A stretch of DNA of 64,000 nucleotides from an uncultured Desulfovibrio sp. (GTDB taxonomy: Bacteria > Desulfobacterota > Desulfovibrionia > Desulfovibrionales > Desulfovibrionaceae). Position 1 is the stretch's first letter. Each line of letters starts with the position of its first letter. Under the pieces are notes generated by a model, which saw nothing but the letters and a program-made list of their open reading frames with translations, had not been told where the DNA came from and searched no databases. Of the stretch, positions 41,173 through 49,879 are shown piece by piece. The position numbers and the translations under genes were made by a program. The stretch covers positions 168,113 through 232,112 of the forward strand of contig CAJUMQ010000001.1 in assembly GCA_910587035.1 (NCBI GenBank), written 5' to 3'.

Positions 41173-43156
41173 ACTCACTTTTACATTCCTCAATCCTCTT
41201 TTCCAGGGATTCCAGCTCCAGCATGATTTCATCAGAACGCATGCGGCATTTGTCAAACTTGGCGAGCAGCTCGGTGGACTGCTTGCGATCCGCGTAAATC
41301 TCCGGGTCAGCCAGACTGCTCTCAACGCTTTCCTGAAGCTCCATCACCTTTTCCAGCTCGGCCTCAAGCGCAGCATAGCGCTCTCTCAATGGCTTAAGAG
41401 CCTTGTGCAGGGCATTGCGGCGCTCGGCCTGCTCCCGCTTCAGTCTTTTCTGTTCATCCCGGGACAGGGGTGCGCCCATATCCGGCATCATGGCAGGCGC
41501 CGGCTGCGCAATGCGCCCGCTGCTGGCAGGCTCATGCGCGTTTTTGCCATCCAGCGTATTTTTGCGCCTTAATTCATCATATGCGGAAAAATTTTCATGC
41601 ACTGTCAGGCCATTTTCATTCAGTTCCCATGCCTGGGCGCCTATTTGGGAGAGGAGCCAGCGGTCATGTGCCACAAGCACCAATGTGCCACCAAAATTCT
41701 GCAGGGCGCGCGCCAAAGCCTCCCTGCTCTCAATATCCAGATTGTTGGTGGGCTCATCCAAAAGCAGAAAGTTGCAGCGCCGCAGAAAAAGAGCGGCCAG
41801 AGCCAGCCGGCTTTTCTCACCACCGGAAAGCGATGCGACCTGCCTTTCAAAGAATGACTGGCCAAGCAGAAAGAGGCCAAGCACACTCATGAGCTCTTCT
41901 TCCGTGGTGCGGGGGTCGGATAGGCGGCGAATCTCTGCAAGAACGCTATTGGCCGGATTCAGGGTCTCAAGCTGATGCTGGGTATAATAGCCCAGACGCA
42001 TTTGCGGGGCCGCCGCAAGACTGCCCCCGCAACGCTCCAGGGTGCCGGCGAGCAGTTTAAGCAATGTTGATTTGCCACTGCCATTATGGCCAACAAGGGC
42101 GACTTTTTCTCCTCTGTACAGTGTAAATGTCAGTGGTGGCCAAAGAGTCTGGCCATCCGGAAAGTGAAAGGCGAGATCGGCGCAGGCAAGCATGACCTTT
42201 TCGCTATGCGGCGCTTCTGGCCAGGCAAAGGACAATTCCCTGCGTTTTGGCTCAGGCCTGTAGTCTTCCAGCTGCTTTTCCAGCTTTTTGGCCATTTTTT
42301 GCCTTGAGCCTGCCTGTCTGGCTTTGGTGGCCTTGGCACGGAACCTTTCCACAAAAGCCATTTTGCGCTCATAATCATCCTGGAGAGCCTTTGCCTCGCG
42401 CTCCCTCTGGGCCGTATATTCAGCCTGCAAAACCAGGAATCGGCTGTAATTGACCTTGCGCAGCACAGGACGGGAGAGCCCTATATAAAGCACATGGTTG
42501 CCGACCTTGTCCATAAAAACACGGTCATGGGCGACAAAAACCAGGGAGCCCTCAAAATTGAGCAAAAAATTTTCCAGCCATTCCACTGCCTCAATATCAA
42601 GATGATTGGTGGGCTCATCCAGAAGCAGCACATCGGCGCCGGCAGTCAGCACCCTGGCCAGTTTGGCGCGCTCGCGCCAACCGCCGGACAATTGCCGCAG
42701 CGGCATCTGCCATTTTTTTTCCGCAAAGCCCAGACCGGTGAGGACCTCCCTGGCCTTTTGCTCGGGGTTATAGCCGTAGATGGCCTCCAGCTCGGCCTGT
42801 CTAGCCATGAGTCTTTCCAGGGCGCCCTCATCCCCGGACCGGGAGGCCGTCTCCCATTCCCGCCAGAAATCGCCCCAGTCGTGCACGGCATCAAACACAT
42901 AGGCAAAGAGGGTCGAATCGAGAGCCTCTTCCGACAGTTCCTGTTCAACATAGCCAATACGGCAGCCTGGCGGCACAATCACCCTGCCGGCATCGGGATC
43001 CTCAACGCCGGCGAGGAGCCGCAGAAAAGTGGATTTCCCCACGCCATTGGGGCCACAGACGCACAATCTGGTGCCAGCCTCAATATCGCAGGAAAAATTG
43101 TTGAAGATGTCTCTCCCCCCGAAAGACTTGGAGAGCTCCTGGACGGATATTTTCAT
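41159..43156 (-). CDS. ABC-F family ATPase
   Basis: 665 residues with two ATPase domains and no membrane segments. First domain: Walker A GPNGVGKST (~35), signature LSGGWRERAKLARV, Walker B DVLLLDEPTNHLD. Second: GHNGSGKST, LSGGEKSRLALAALFLRR, FLLLDEPTNNLDIESREAL. The linker is charged and contains KMAFVERFRAKATKARQAGS, as in Uup/YheS types. The C-terminal ~110 residues form an antiparallel coiled coil (LRERYAALEAELEKVMELQE), as in Uup. ABC-F proteins act on ribosomes or DNA structures. It overlaps the epimerase gene by 4 bases upstream. Confidence 0.9.
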   Translation of the reverse strand: MKISVQELSKSFGGRDIFNNFSCDIEAGTRLCVCGPNGVGKSTFLRLLAGVEDPDAGRVIVPPGCRIGYVEQELSEEALDSTLFAYVFDAVHDWGDFWREWETASRSGDEGALERLMARQAELEAIYGYNPEQKAREVLTGLGFAEKKWQMPLRQLSGGWRERAKLARVLTAGADVLLLDEPTNHLDIEAVEWLENFLLNFEGSLVFVAHDRVFMDKVGNHVLYIGLSRPVLRKVNYSRFLVLQAEYTAQREREAKALQDDYERKMAFVERFRAKATKARQAGSRQKMAKKLEKQLEDYRPEPKRRELSFAWPEAPHSEKVMLACADLAFHFPDGQTLWPPLTFTLYRGEKVALVGHNGSGKSTLLKLLAGTLERCGGSLAAAPQMRLGYYTQHQLETLNPANSVLAEIRRLSDPRTTEEELMSVLGLFLLGQSFFERQVASLSGGEKSRLALAALFLRRCNFLLLDEPTNNLDIESREALARALQNFGGTLVLVAHDRWLLSQIGAQAWELNENGLTVHENFSAYDELRRKNTLDGKNAHEPASSGRIAQPAPAMMPDMGAPLSRDEQKRLKREQAERRNALHKALKPLRERYAALEAELEKVMELQESVESSLADPEIYADRKQSTELLAKFDKCRMRSDEIMLELESLEKRIEECKSEYDSK

Positions 43157-44190
43157 AACCAGCCTCTGGCGCGATATCCGGCCACAGCCTCTGCCATGCC
43201 CGCAGAAAGATCAAAACGCGCTTCAAATCCCAAATCATTTTTAATCCGGCTGCCATCCGCAAGCCAGCCACATTGTGCCGCCTCCCGGAATTTATCGATA
43301 TTCCATTCGGGCGCGCGCGTTTTCGGCAATGCCAGCATACCTCTCAACGATTGCCACATGCCCCCCATGCAGGTGGAAAAAATGGCCGCGCACCCCATGA
43401 TGGCCAAAGGGATGTGGAACACATGCACACTGGGGCGCCCCTGGGCGCATCCCATGGCGCTGCATATTTCATCCATGTCATGCGGTTTGCCATCGTCGAC
43501 ATGATATACTCCGCTGGCCTGTGGCCCGGTTGCCAGCACAATGGCCTGACTGGCATCCGCGGCATGAATCACGGAGACGGGAAATTTGCGAAAAGCGCCA
43601 GGGCTTGCGCCAAAACCGCGTCCTGCTGCCCTGAACATGGGCAGAAGCCCCCTGTCGCCAGAGCCGTAGATTATGGGTGGCCGCACAATTACCAGCTTCT
43701 CGCCAAAGGCCGAGGCAAAGATATTTTCGCACAAAAGTTTGGACCACCCGTAGGCGGAGACAGGCGCGGGCCTTGCTCCCTCCGCAATGCCTGGCGGGGT
43801 GGAGCAGGGCGCGCAGGCGGCCAGACTCGATACAAGCACAATTCTTTTGGGGCGTGATGCCGGCGGCAAAGCCGCCATTACGGCTGCGATATTTTCACAG
43901 GCAGCTACATTGGCCCGGAAATAGTCCTGCCAGCAATGGCCAAATAAAAGAGATGCCATATGAACCAGAATATCCTGTTCCCTCAATGCATCCCCAAGGC
44001 CTGCACCTGTGGCCAGGTCGCAAACCACCGGCATGGCGCCTGGCGGCAGATTACGCGTTGCGGAAGTTGCACGGGTTATGCATGTTATTTCAGCCCCGCA
44101 TTCCGCAAGTATGGGCAATAGATGGCCGCCAAGAAAGCCTGTGCCACCGGTGACACATATTTTTCTGCCTGTTAGCCATTGGGGTTGCAT
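43153..44190 (-). CDS. NAD-dependent epimerase/dehydratase (extended SDR)
   Basis: 345 residues. The Rossmann motif is CVTGGTGFLGGHLLPIL (~12-28), the catalytic motif YGWSKLLCEN (YxxxK, ~145), with VSSLAACAPC before it and RPPIIYGSGDRGLLPMFRA after. These are the hallmarks of extended short-chain dehydrogenases such as 3-beta-HSD-like enzymes, which often act on lipids or nucleotide sugars. The start overlaps the GNAT-like gene by 19 bases, and the stop overlaps the ABC-F start by 4, so all are cotranscribed. The coupling with a GNAT-like acyltransferase is discussed under findings. Confidence 0.78.
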   Translation of the reverse strand: MQPQWLTGRKICVTGGTGFLGGHLLPILAECGAEITCITRATSATRNLPPGAMPVVCDLATGAGLGDALREQDILVHMASLLFGHCWQDYFRANVAACENIAAVMAALPPASRPKRIVLVSSLAACAPCSTPPGIAEGARPAPVSAYGWSKLLCENIFASAFGEKLVIVRPPIIYGSGDRGLLPMFRAAGRGFGASPGAFRKFPVSVIHAADASQAIVLATGPQASGVYHVDDGKPHDMDEICSAMGCAQGRPSVHVFHIPLAIMGCAAIFSTCMGGMWQSLRGMLALPKTRAPEWNIDKFREAAQCGWLADGSRIKNDLGFEARFDLSAGMAEAVAGYRARGWL

Positions 44191-45314
44191 GAGCCTATCT
44201 CCCTGCGGTAGATGCGATATCTTTTTGCTATGCGCCCCCCAAAATCCTCGATCAGATCCTCAATGGCGGCATTGTCCTCCAGCACCCAGGAGCCTTCAAC
44301 ACTGCGCAGACCTGGCCGTTGGCGCGCCTTTTCAAGCATATGCGCCAGCAGCAGCAGGGGCAGTCCATGAAGGCGGTACTGTGGCAGAATACCAAATAAC
44401 ATTATGCGATAATTCTGGCGAATTTGGCTGCGGCTGCGCAGAAAGTGCCATGGCGCCAACAGATTTAGCCTGCCATTAAGACGCTTAAGCAGCGGGTTCA
44501 TGTCCGGCAGAGCAACCATCCCGGCGGCTGGCTCGCCGTCATGGAAAAAAAGCACAAAAAAATCTGGATCAACTATCCCCTTCAGCTCCGCCACCAGCTC
44601 ATCTGCCTCCGCCTGGGACAAAGGCGAAAAGCCCCAGTTGTCGGCCCAGGACTGGCGGTATATCTGCAGCATTGCGTGAATGTCTGCCGCCATGGTGGCC
44701 GGAGCGGCCTGGCGCCATGTAAACCTGTTTTCCGCCCGCAGGCGCTCGACCTCGGTTTTTAACCAGGCTGGCAGCTCAAGGGTCTGTCTGTCAATGGCAT
44801 AGGCAAAGAGATCCTCCTCCTTGCGCAGGCGCCATTTTTCAAGCAGCTCCGCGTAATATGGCGGGTTCCATGGCATCATGATGGCCGGGGGGAGTTCAAA
44901 ACCGTCCACCAGAAGGCCGCAGGTATAATTTGTGGAGGGATTGAGGGGCCCGCGCATGAAATCCATGCCCCTGTCCACAAGCCAGCGCCTCGCGGCATCC
45001 AGCAGGGCAAAGGCGGCATCCTCATCGTTGCGGCATTCAAAAAAGCCAAAGGCGCCACATTTTTCATGGGCATAGTCATTGTATTTGTCATCGACAATGG
45101 CGGCAATGCGGCCAACCGGGGCGCCATCACATCTTGCCAGAAACAGCTGGCGCGATGCCGTCTGCCAGAATGCGGATACGCCTGGCGAGAGAAGAGCCCG
45201 ATCCTGTTTTTTGAGGGAAGGCACCCAATGAGTGCCGGCATGAAGGTTAAAAGGGAGTTCTATAAACTCATCCAGCCGCGCGGGTGTGGTGACAACCTCG
45301 ATATCCACGGGCAT
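44172..45314 (-). CDS. GNAT-like N-acyltransferase family protein (YghO type)
   Basis: 380 residues of the conserved GNAT-type family that includes E. coli YghO. Recognisable parts are RLDEFIELPFNLHAGTHWVP, GRIAAIVDDKYNDY followed by GFFECRNDEDAAFALLDAAR, MRGPLNPSTNYTCGLLVDGF, PPAIMMPWNPPYYAELLEKW and, at the C-terminus, RIMLFGILPQYRLHGLPLL and VEGSWVLEDNAAIEDLIEDF. The duplicated GNAT fold is long for this superfamily. Bacterial ceramide synthase of Caulobacter was described as a GNAT-like enzyme; whether this is an ortholog cannot be told here. It begins 3 bases after pyrD ends. Confidence 0.68.
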   Translation of the reverse strand: MPVDIEVVTTPARLDEFIELPFNLHAGTHWVPSLKKQDRALLSPGVSAFWQTASRQLFLARCDGAPVGRIAAIVDDKYNDYAHEKCGAFGFFECRNDEDAAFALLDAARRWLVDRGMDFMRGPLNPSTNYTCGLLVDGFELPPAIMMPWNPPYYAELLEKWRLRKEEDLFAYAIDRQTLELPAWLKTEVERLRAENRFTWRQAAPATMAADIHAMLQIYRQSWADNWGFSPLSQAEADELVAELKGIVDPDFFVLFFHDGEPAAGMVALPDMNPLLKRLNGRLNLLAPWHFLRSRSQIRQNYRIMLFGILPQYRLHGLPLLLLAHMLEKARQRPGLRSVEGSWVLEDNAAIEDLIEDFGGRIAKRYRIYRREIGSCNPNG

Positions 45315-45316
45315 AG

Positions 45317-46243
45317 TCAGTCCAGAACCAGGGCGCCGGTAAGTTCAGCGGGCGTCTGGACTCCATGGTCCGCAAGAACCCAGGGCAGATCGCGAACAAG
45401 GGCAAAAGATGCGTCCGGACGCATGAAGTTGGCTGTGCCAACCTGTATGGCCGCGGCGCCGGCTAGAAGAAACTCAACTATATCCACAGGGGTGACTATG
45501 CCGCCAAGCCCCACCACCGGTATGCCAACCGCCCTGGCCACCTGCCAGACACAACGCAGGGCCACCGGCTTGATGGCCGGCCCGGAGAGGCCTCCCACCA
45601 CATTGGCCAGCATGGGTCTACGGCTTGCGGCATCCACAGCCATGCCCAGCAGGGTATTGATGCAGGAGATGCTGTCCGCCCCGGCAGCCTCGGCGCTGCG
45701 CGCCATCAGGGCAATATCCGTGACATTGGGCGAAAGCTTGACCATGATGTGCTTGCGCGGCGCATTTTTGCGCACCGCCCCGGTGACAGCCGCGCACATG
45801 GCGGGGTCCGCGCCGAACTGGGCGCCCCCGGCCTTGACATTAGGGCAGGAGACATTCACTTCCAGGGCCGCTATGCCCGGCTCATCTGCCAGTCTGGCAG
45901 CCAGCTGCCCAAATTCCTCTGCGGAGGTGGCATACAGATTGGCAATAATGGCAGTCTCCCGCCAGGGCAGCCGGGGGAGCTTGTTCTTTAAAAAGGATTC
46001 CACGCCATCATTTTGCAAGCCTATGGCATTGAGCATGCCACAGGCAGTCTCGACTATGCGTGGGGATGGATTGCCGGCCCTGGGCTGCAGGGAAAGACCC
46101 TTTACGCAAATGCCGCCCAGTTTTGACAAATCGCCGAAAGGCCGAAACTCAAGCCCGCTCCCGAAAGTTCCGGAGGCGGCGATCACCGGATTTTTAAGCG
46201 TCAGATCACATGTCTGTCCCTTCAGGACAACTTGCAAATTCAT
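45317..46243 (-). CDS. pyrD: Dihydroorotate dehydrogenase B, catalytic subunit
   Basis: 308 residues from the ATG at 46243 with GGGGAAAAG upstream; the frame is open for 41 more codons without a plausible start. It oxidises dihydroorotate to orotate with FMN in pyrimidine synthesis. The motifs are NPVIAASGTFGSGLEF, NVSCPNVKAGG (catalytic Cys of the class 1B type, ~125) and VKLSPNVTDI. The C-terminal FMN phosphate site is GLGGIVTPVDIVEFLLAG. PyrK, encoded 145 bases upstream, makes it NAD-dependent. Confidence 0.94.
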   Translation of the reverse strand: MNLQVVLKGQTCDLTLKNPVIAASGTFGSGLEFRPFGDLSKLGGICVKGLSLQPRAGNPSPRIVETACGMLNAIGLQNDGVESFLKNKLPRLPWRETAIIANLYATSAEEFGQLAARLADEPGIAALEVNVSCPNVKAGGAQFGADPAMCAAVTGAVRKNAPRKHIMVKLSPNVTDIALMARSAEAAGADSISCINTLLGMAVDAASRRPMLANVVGGLSGPAIKPVALRCVWQVARAVGIPVVGLGGIVTPVDIVEFLLAGAAAIQVGTANFMRPDASFALVRDLPWVLADHGVQTPAELTGALVLD

Positions 46244-46388
46244 ATCTTTTCCCCAGGGCGCCAGCAATCCATATGGCATTTTCGCTTTGAAACCAGCCCT
46301 GCGATGGAGCGCTGGCCGCCCCGGGCCAATTTTGCGCGCCTTCGCGCTATAAAGGCGCCATGGCATGCGCCTGTTTCAATGGGCCTGG

Positions 46389-47195
46389 CTATATTTCCAC
46401 CTGATCCGCCCAGAAAACAGGACCATTTGTACACACCTGCACCGGCATTTCCCTGGCGGATGGCACTGGCCATGCGGATGTGGTGCGACAGACACAGCCA
46501 AGGCAGGCGCCTATGCCGCATGCCATTCTGTTTTCCAGAGAAATTTGCGCGCGCGCCTTGAGCGTTATGGCAAAATTGCGCACAACCCGCAAAAAAGGCA
46601 GCGGACCGCAGGCCAGAACAAGCCCCTTCTGTTCAGCGCAATCCCTGATTTTTTCCTGTACTGTGTATATCAGGTTGTCCAGCTCTCCTGGCTCGTGCTC
46701 GCGCAGACTGTCCACCGGGATGTGCTCATTGATGCTGTCCACGGGATAGCAGTCCAGAGGGTCCCGATGCCCAAACAGCATGGCGAGATTCCAGGGCTGC
46801 GGATGGCGGTTGACATAGCCCACAAAAGGGGCGATCCCCATGCCGGCGGCCAGAATAAGGGTGGGCGTGTTTGGCTCCACGGCAAAATAATTGCCCAATG
46901 GCCCCCAGGCCATGACTTTGTCGCCGGCTCTCAGGGCCGCCATGCGCTCGGTGCCGGTGCCCGCGGTTTTGATGAAGCAGACAAGATGCCTGGCCGTCAT
47001 GTGGCAAATACAGAATGGACGCCCCCAGGGCAGCTCAAGCCCAAAGGATTCCGGTCTCAGCATCACAAACTGTCCAGGATGCCATTCATTCCAGCCTGGA
47101 TGGGTAAGGCGCACGGCAAAAAAATGTTTTTCGCGGCTGACAGGCCCAAAAGCCACCACATCCAGCACTTTAAGCTGCGTCAAGATTGGTTGCAT
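46389..47195 (-). CDS. pyrK: Dihydroorotate dehydrogenase electron transfer subunit
   Basis: 268 residues. A ferredoxin-reductase-like fold binds FAD (GQFVMLRPES, RPFCICHMTARHLVCFIKTA) and NAD (LILAAGMGIAPFVGYVNR). The C-terminus carries the [2Fe-2S] cluster motif MACGIGACLGCVCRTT plus a later Cys (VQVCTNG). It passes electrons from PyrD to NAD. It is divergent from the M24 peptidase gene across a 136-base gap. Confidence 0.93.
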   Translation of the reverse strand: MQPILTQLKVLDVVAFGPVSREKHFFAVRLTHPGWNEWHPGQFVMLRPESFGLELPWGRPFCICHMTARHLVCFIKTAGTGTERMAALRAGDKVMAWGPLGNYFAVEPNTPTLILAAGMGIAPFVGYVNRHPQPWNLAMLFGHRDPLDCYPVDSINEHIPVDSLREHEPGELDNLIYTVQEKIRDCAEQKGLVLACGPLPFLRVVRNFAITLKARAQISLENRMACGIGACLGCVCRTTSAWPVPSAREMPVQVCTNGPVFWADQVEI

Positions 47196-47331
47196 AGTCT
47201 AATGTTTATAAACAGGCTTGGCAGCAAGGTCAACCTGCCCTGGATGGGGAGCCCTGGAGCCTCTGGGGCATGTCTGGTCTTTGGCGGCAAAATTGCATAC
47301 CATGGGGCAACCGCAAAAGTGGAGGTGCAAA

Positions 47332-48453
47332 ATGCCGGAAACTCATGACAAAAGCTCGACTCCGGCCGATATTTACGCTGCCAGGCGCGACAAATTGCGC
47401 GGCCTGATGCGCCAAAGGGATCTGGATGCGCTGCTGGTCTGCCAGGCTCCCAACCGTTTTTACCTCTCCGGATTTGAGCTGCATGATCCCCAGCCAAACG
47501 AAAGCGCCGGCTATCTGCTTGTCACCTCCGATGGCCAGGACTGGCTTTTTACAGATGCCCGCTACGCCATTGCAGCCGGTAAGGTCTGGGATGCAAAAAG
47601 AATTTTCATCCATGCCGGGGATGCGGCCAAAGCTCTGGCGGGCCTGATCATGCGACACAGCTCAAAAGCAGGTATTGAAACAGAGGGAATAAGCGAAGCC
47701 TTTGGCTGCCGTCTGCGTCAACGCCTCAAAAATGGCGGCACGGCACTGTTTGCCGCCAATGGCCTGGTGGAAAAGTTGCGGGTGATAAAGGATGTGACCG
47801 AAATTGAGGCTCTGAGCAGGAGCTTCGCCCTGAACCACCAACTGCTGGCCTTCCTGGAAACCGAGATTCAGGCTGGTAAAGTCGGCAAACTTTCTGAAAA
47901 AGAGCTGGCCTGGACCATAGAGCGCTTTTTTCGTGAAAATGGCGCGCAGGAGCTGGCCTTTGCAAGCATAACCGCCTCCGGCGTGAATGCCGCAATGCCG
48001 CATGCCCTGCCCGGGGATGGCCCCATTGGGGAAAACCTGCCGCTGCTGGTGGACATCGGCTGCCGGGTGGACAACTATTGCTCTGACCAGACCAGAACCT
48101 GGTGGCTTGGCCCCACCCCTTCACGCGAATACACAGAAACCCTGAAGCTCGTGCGCCAGGCCCAGGAGGCCGCCATGTACATGATGGGGCCGGGCATCTC
48201 CTGTAGGGATGCATGGGCTGCAGCCAGAGCCGTTTTTGAAAAGGCTGGAGTGGAAAAATATTTCAACCATGGCCTGGGGCATGGGGTTGGTCTCGAAACC
48301 CATGAGGCGCCAAGCCTCTCCAGCCGCGGCGACCAAAAGCTCGAAGCCGGCATGGTGGTCACGGTGGAGCCTGGCCTTTACTATCCGGCCTGGGGTGGAG
48401 TGCGATGGGAAAACACCGTGCTGATCACAGATACCGGGGTAAAAATTCTCTAA
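47332..48453 (+). CDS. M24-family aminopeptidase (Xaa-Pro type)
   Basis: 373 residues from the ATG at 47332, with GGAGG upstream. The N-terminal creatinase-like domain (MRQRDLDALLVCQAPNRFYL) precedes the pita-bread catalytic domain. The metal ligands follow the family order: LLVDIGCRVDNYCSDQTRTW (Asp pair), FNHGLGHGVGLETHEAPSLS (His), VVTVEPGLYYP (Glu) and GVRWENTVLI (Glu). It removes N-terminal residues before proline. The function in the nearby cluster is housekeeping. Confidence 0.9.
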   Translation: MPETHDKSSTPADIYAARRDKLRGLMRQRDLDALLVCQAPNRFYLSGFELHDPQPNESAGYLLVTSDGQDWLFTDARYAIAAGKVWDAKRIFIHAGDAAKALAGLIMRHSSKAGIETEGISEAFGCRLRQRLKNGGTALFAANGLVEKLRVIKDVTEIEALSRSFALNHQLLAFLETEIQAGKVGKLSEKELAWTIERFFRENGAQELAFASITASGVNAAMPHALPGDGPIGENLPLLVDIGCRVDNYCSDQTRTWWLGPTPSREYTETLKLVRQAQEAAMYMMGPGISCRDAWAAARAVFEKAGVEKYFNHGLGHGVGLETHEAPSLSSRGDQKLEAGMVVTVEPGLYYPAWGGVRWENTVLITDTGVKIL

Positions 48454-48473
48454 CAAATCAGGTTGGCAAACCA

Positions 48474-49118
48474 ATGATCGCCATTGTTGAATACGGGGCG
48501 GGCAACCAGACCAGTGTCATGCGCGCACTGAACCATCTGGGCATACCATGTATCGTTACGGCTGACCCAGGGGTTATGGATCAGTGCGCCGGCATAATAT
48601 TTCCCGGCGTGGGCGCGGCTGCCCAGGCCATGGCCAACCTTGCGGCCAATGGCGTTGATGCCGCCCTGCGCAGGGCAGCCGCCAGGGGCCAGCCCATCCT
48701 GGGCATCTGCCTCGGCTGCCAGATTCTGCTCGAACGCAGCGAGGAGGGCCCTGTGGAAACACTTGGCATACTGCCAGGCATATGCCGCAAATTTCCCGAC
48801 GATCTGCGGGATGAAGCCGGGGATGTGGCCAGAATTCCCCACATGGGCTGGAATGGCCTTAACATCAAAAAGTCTGATCCCCTCTTGGCCGGACTCCCGC
48901 AAAATGCGGAATTTTACTTTGTGCATGGCTTTTATGTGGAGACAAAGCCGGAAATGGTTCTGGCCACCAGTGGCCATGGCATGGAGTTCTGCGCAGTGTA
49001 CGGACGCGGCAACATACGCGCCACGCAGTTCCATCCCGAAAAAAGCGGGAGGGCCGGCCTCACGCTGCTTGAAAACTTCAACCGCATGTGTATTGATCAA
49101 TGCTGTCAAAAAGATTGA
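48474..49118 (+). CDS. hisH: Imidazole glycerol phosphate synthase, glutamine amidotransferase subunit
   Basis: 214 residues from MIAIVEYGAGNQTSVMRAL; GGTTGG lies upstream. The class I amidotransferase triad is present: catalytic Cys in GICLGCQILLER (~80) and the His-Glu pair in ATQFHPEKSG (~190). It delivers ammonia to HisF through the paired barrel. The hisF start lies 19 bases inside the end of this gene, which indicates coupled translation. The pair is the histidine-pathway type and not the amidotransferase of pseudaminic or bacillosamine clusters. Confidence 0.93.
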   Translation: MIAIVEYGAGNQTSVMRALNHLGIPCIVTADPGVMDQCAGIIFPGVGAAAQAMANLAANGVDAALRRAAARGQPILGICLGCQILLERSEEGPVETLGILPGICRKFPDDLRDEAGDVARIPHMGWNGLNIKKSDPLLAGLPQNAEFYFVHGFYVETKPEMVLATSGHGMEFCAVYGRGNIRATQFHPEKSGRAGLTLLENFNRMCIDQCCQKD

Positions 49119-49879
49119 TTGTATGTCTGGACGTGCGCAATGGACGCCTCACAAAGGGCGTTAAATTCACCGGCAACGAAGATATTGGCGATCCGGTGGA
49201 GAGCGCACGCCTCTATTATCGGCATGGTGTGGACGAGGTGGTCTTTTACGATATCACCGCATCTGCCGAGGGCAGGGGCATATTTCTGGATGTGGTGGAG
49301 CGGGTGGCATCGGAAATCTTCATCCCCTTCAGCGTGGGCGGCGGCATAGCCAGCGTGGCTGATATGCGGCGCGTGCTCAATGCCGGCGCAGAAAAAATAT
49401 CTGTCAATTCGGCGGCCGTGGCCAATCCGGCACTCATAAGCGAAGGCGCGGAAGCCTTTGGCTCCCAGGCCATTGTCGTGGGGATGGATGTGCTGGCGGT
49501 GCCACCGACCCCCGACATCCCCTCAGGCTATGAAATTGTTGTCCACGGCGGCCGTAAAAGAACTGGCCTTGACGCCATCGCCTGGGCAAAACGCTGCGAA
49601 GAGCTTGGCGCCGGAGAGCTGTGCGTAAACTCCATTGACGCCGATGGCACCAGGAACGGCTATGAGCTGAAACTCACCCGAACCATTGCCGATGCCGTTG
49701 GCATCCCTGTAATCGCGTCCGGAGGCGCAGGCCACCCAGGCCATCTCTGCGATGTTCTGACCACCGGGCATGCCTCCGCAGCCCTGGTGGCTTCCATTGT
49801 CCACTATGGCCAGTACAGTATCCGCCAGTGCAAAGAACAGATGGAGGCTGCGGGCATTAAAACCAGGATGTCCTGGTGA
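49100..49879 (+). CDS. hisF: Imidazole glycerol phosphate synthase, cyclase subunit
   Basis: 259 residues, TIM barrel. The catalytic Asp residues lie in IVCLDVRNGRLTKGVKF (Asp11) and in VVGMDVLAV (the second Asp, ~130). Phosphate-binding loops are SVGGGIASVADM and IASGGAGHPGHLCDVLTTG. An insertion after the second Asp (PPTPDIPSGYE) resembles other Desulfovibrio HisF proteins. It cyclises PRFAR with ammonia from HisH to imidazole glycerol phosphate and AICAR. The stop overlaps the LarE start (GTGA). Confidence 0.94.
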   Translation: MLSKRLIVCLDVRNGRLTKGVKFTGNEDIGDPVESARLYYRHGVDEVVFYDITASAEGRGIFLDVVERVASEIFIPFSVGGGIASVADMRRVLNAGAEKISVNSAAVANPALISEGAEAFGSQAIVVGMDVLAVPPTPDIPSGYEIVVHGGRKRTGLDAIAWAKRCEELGAGELCVNSIDADGTRNGYELKLTRTIADAVGIPVIASGGAGHPGHLCDVLTTGHASAALVASIVHYGQYSIRQCKEQMEAAGIKTRMSW

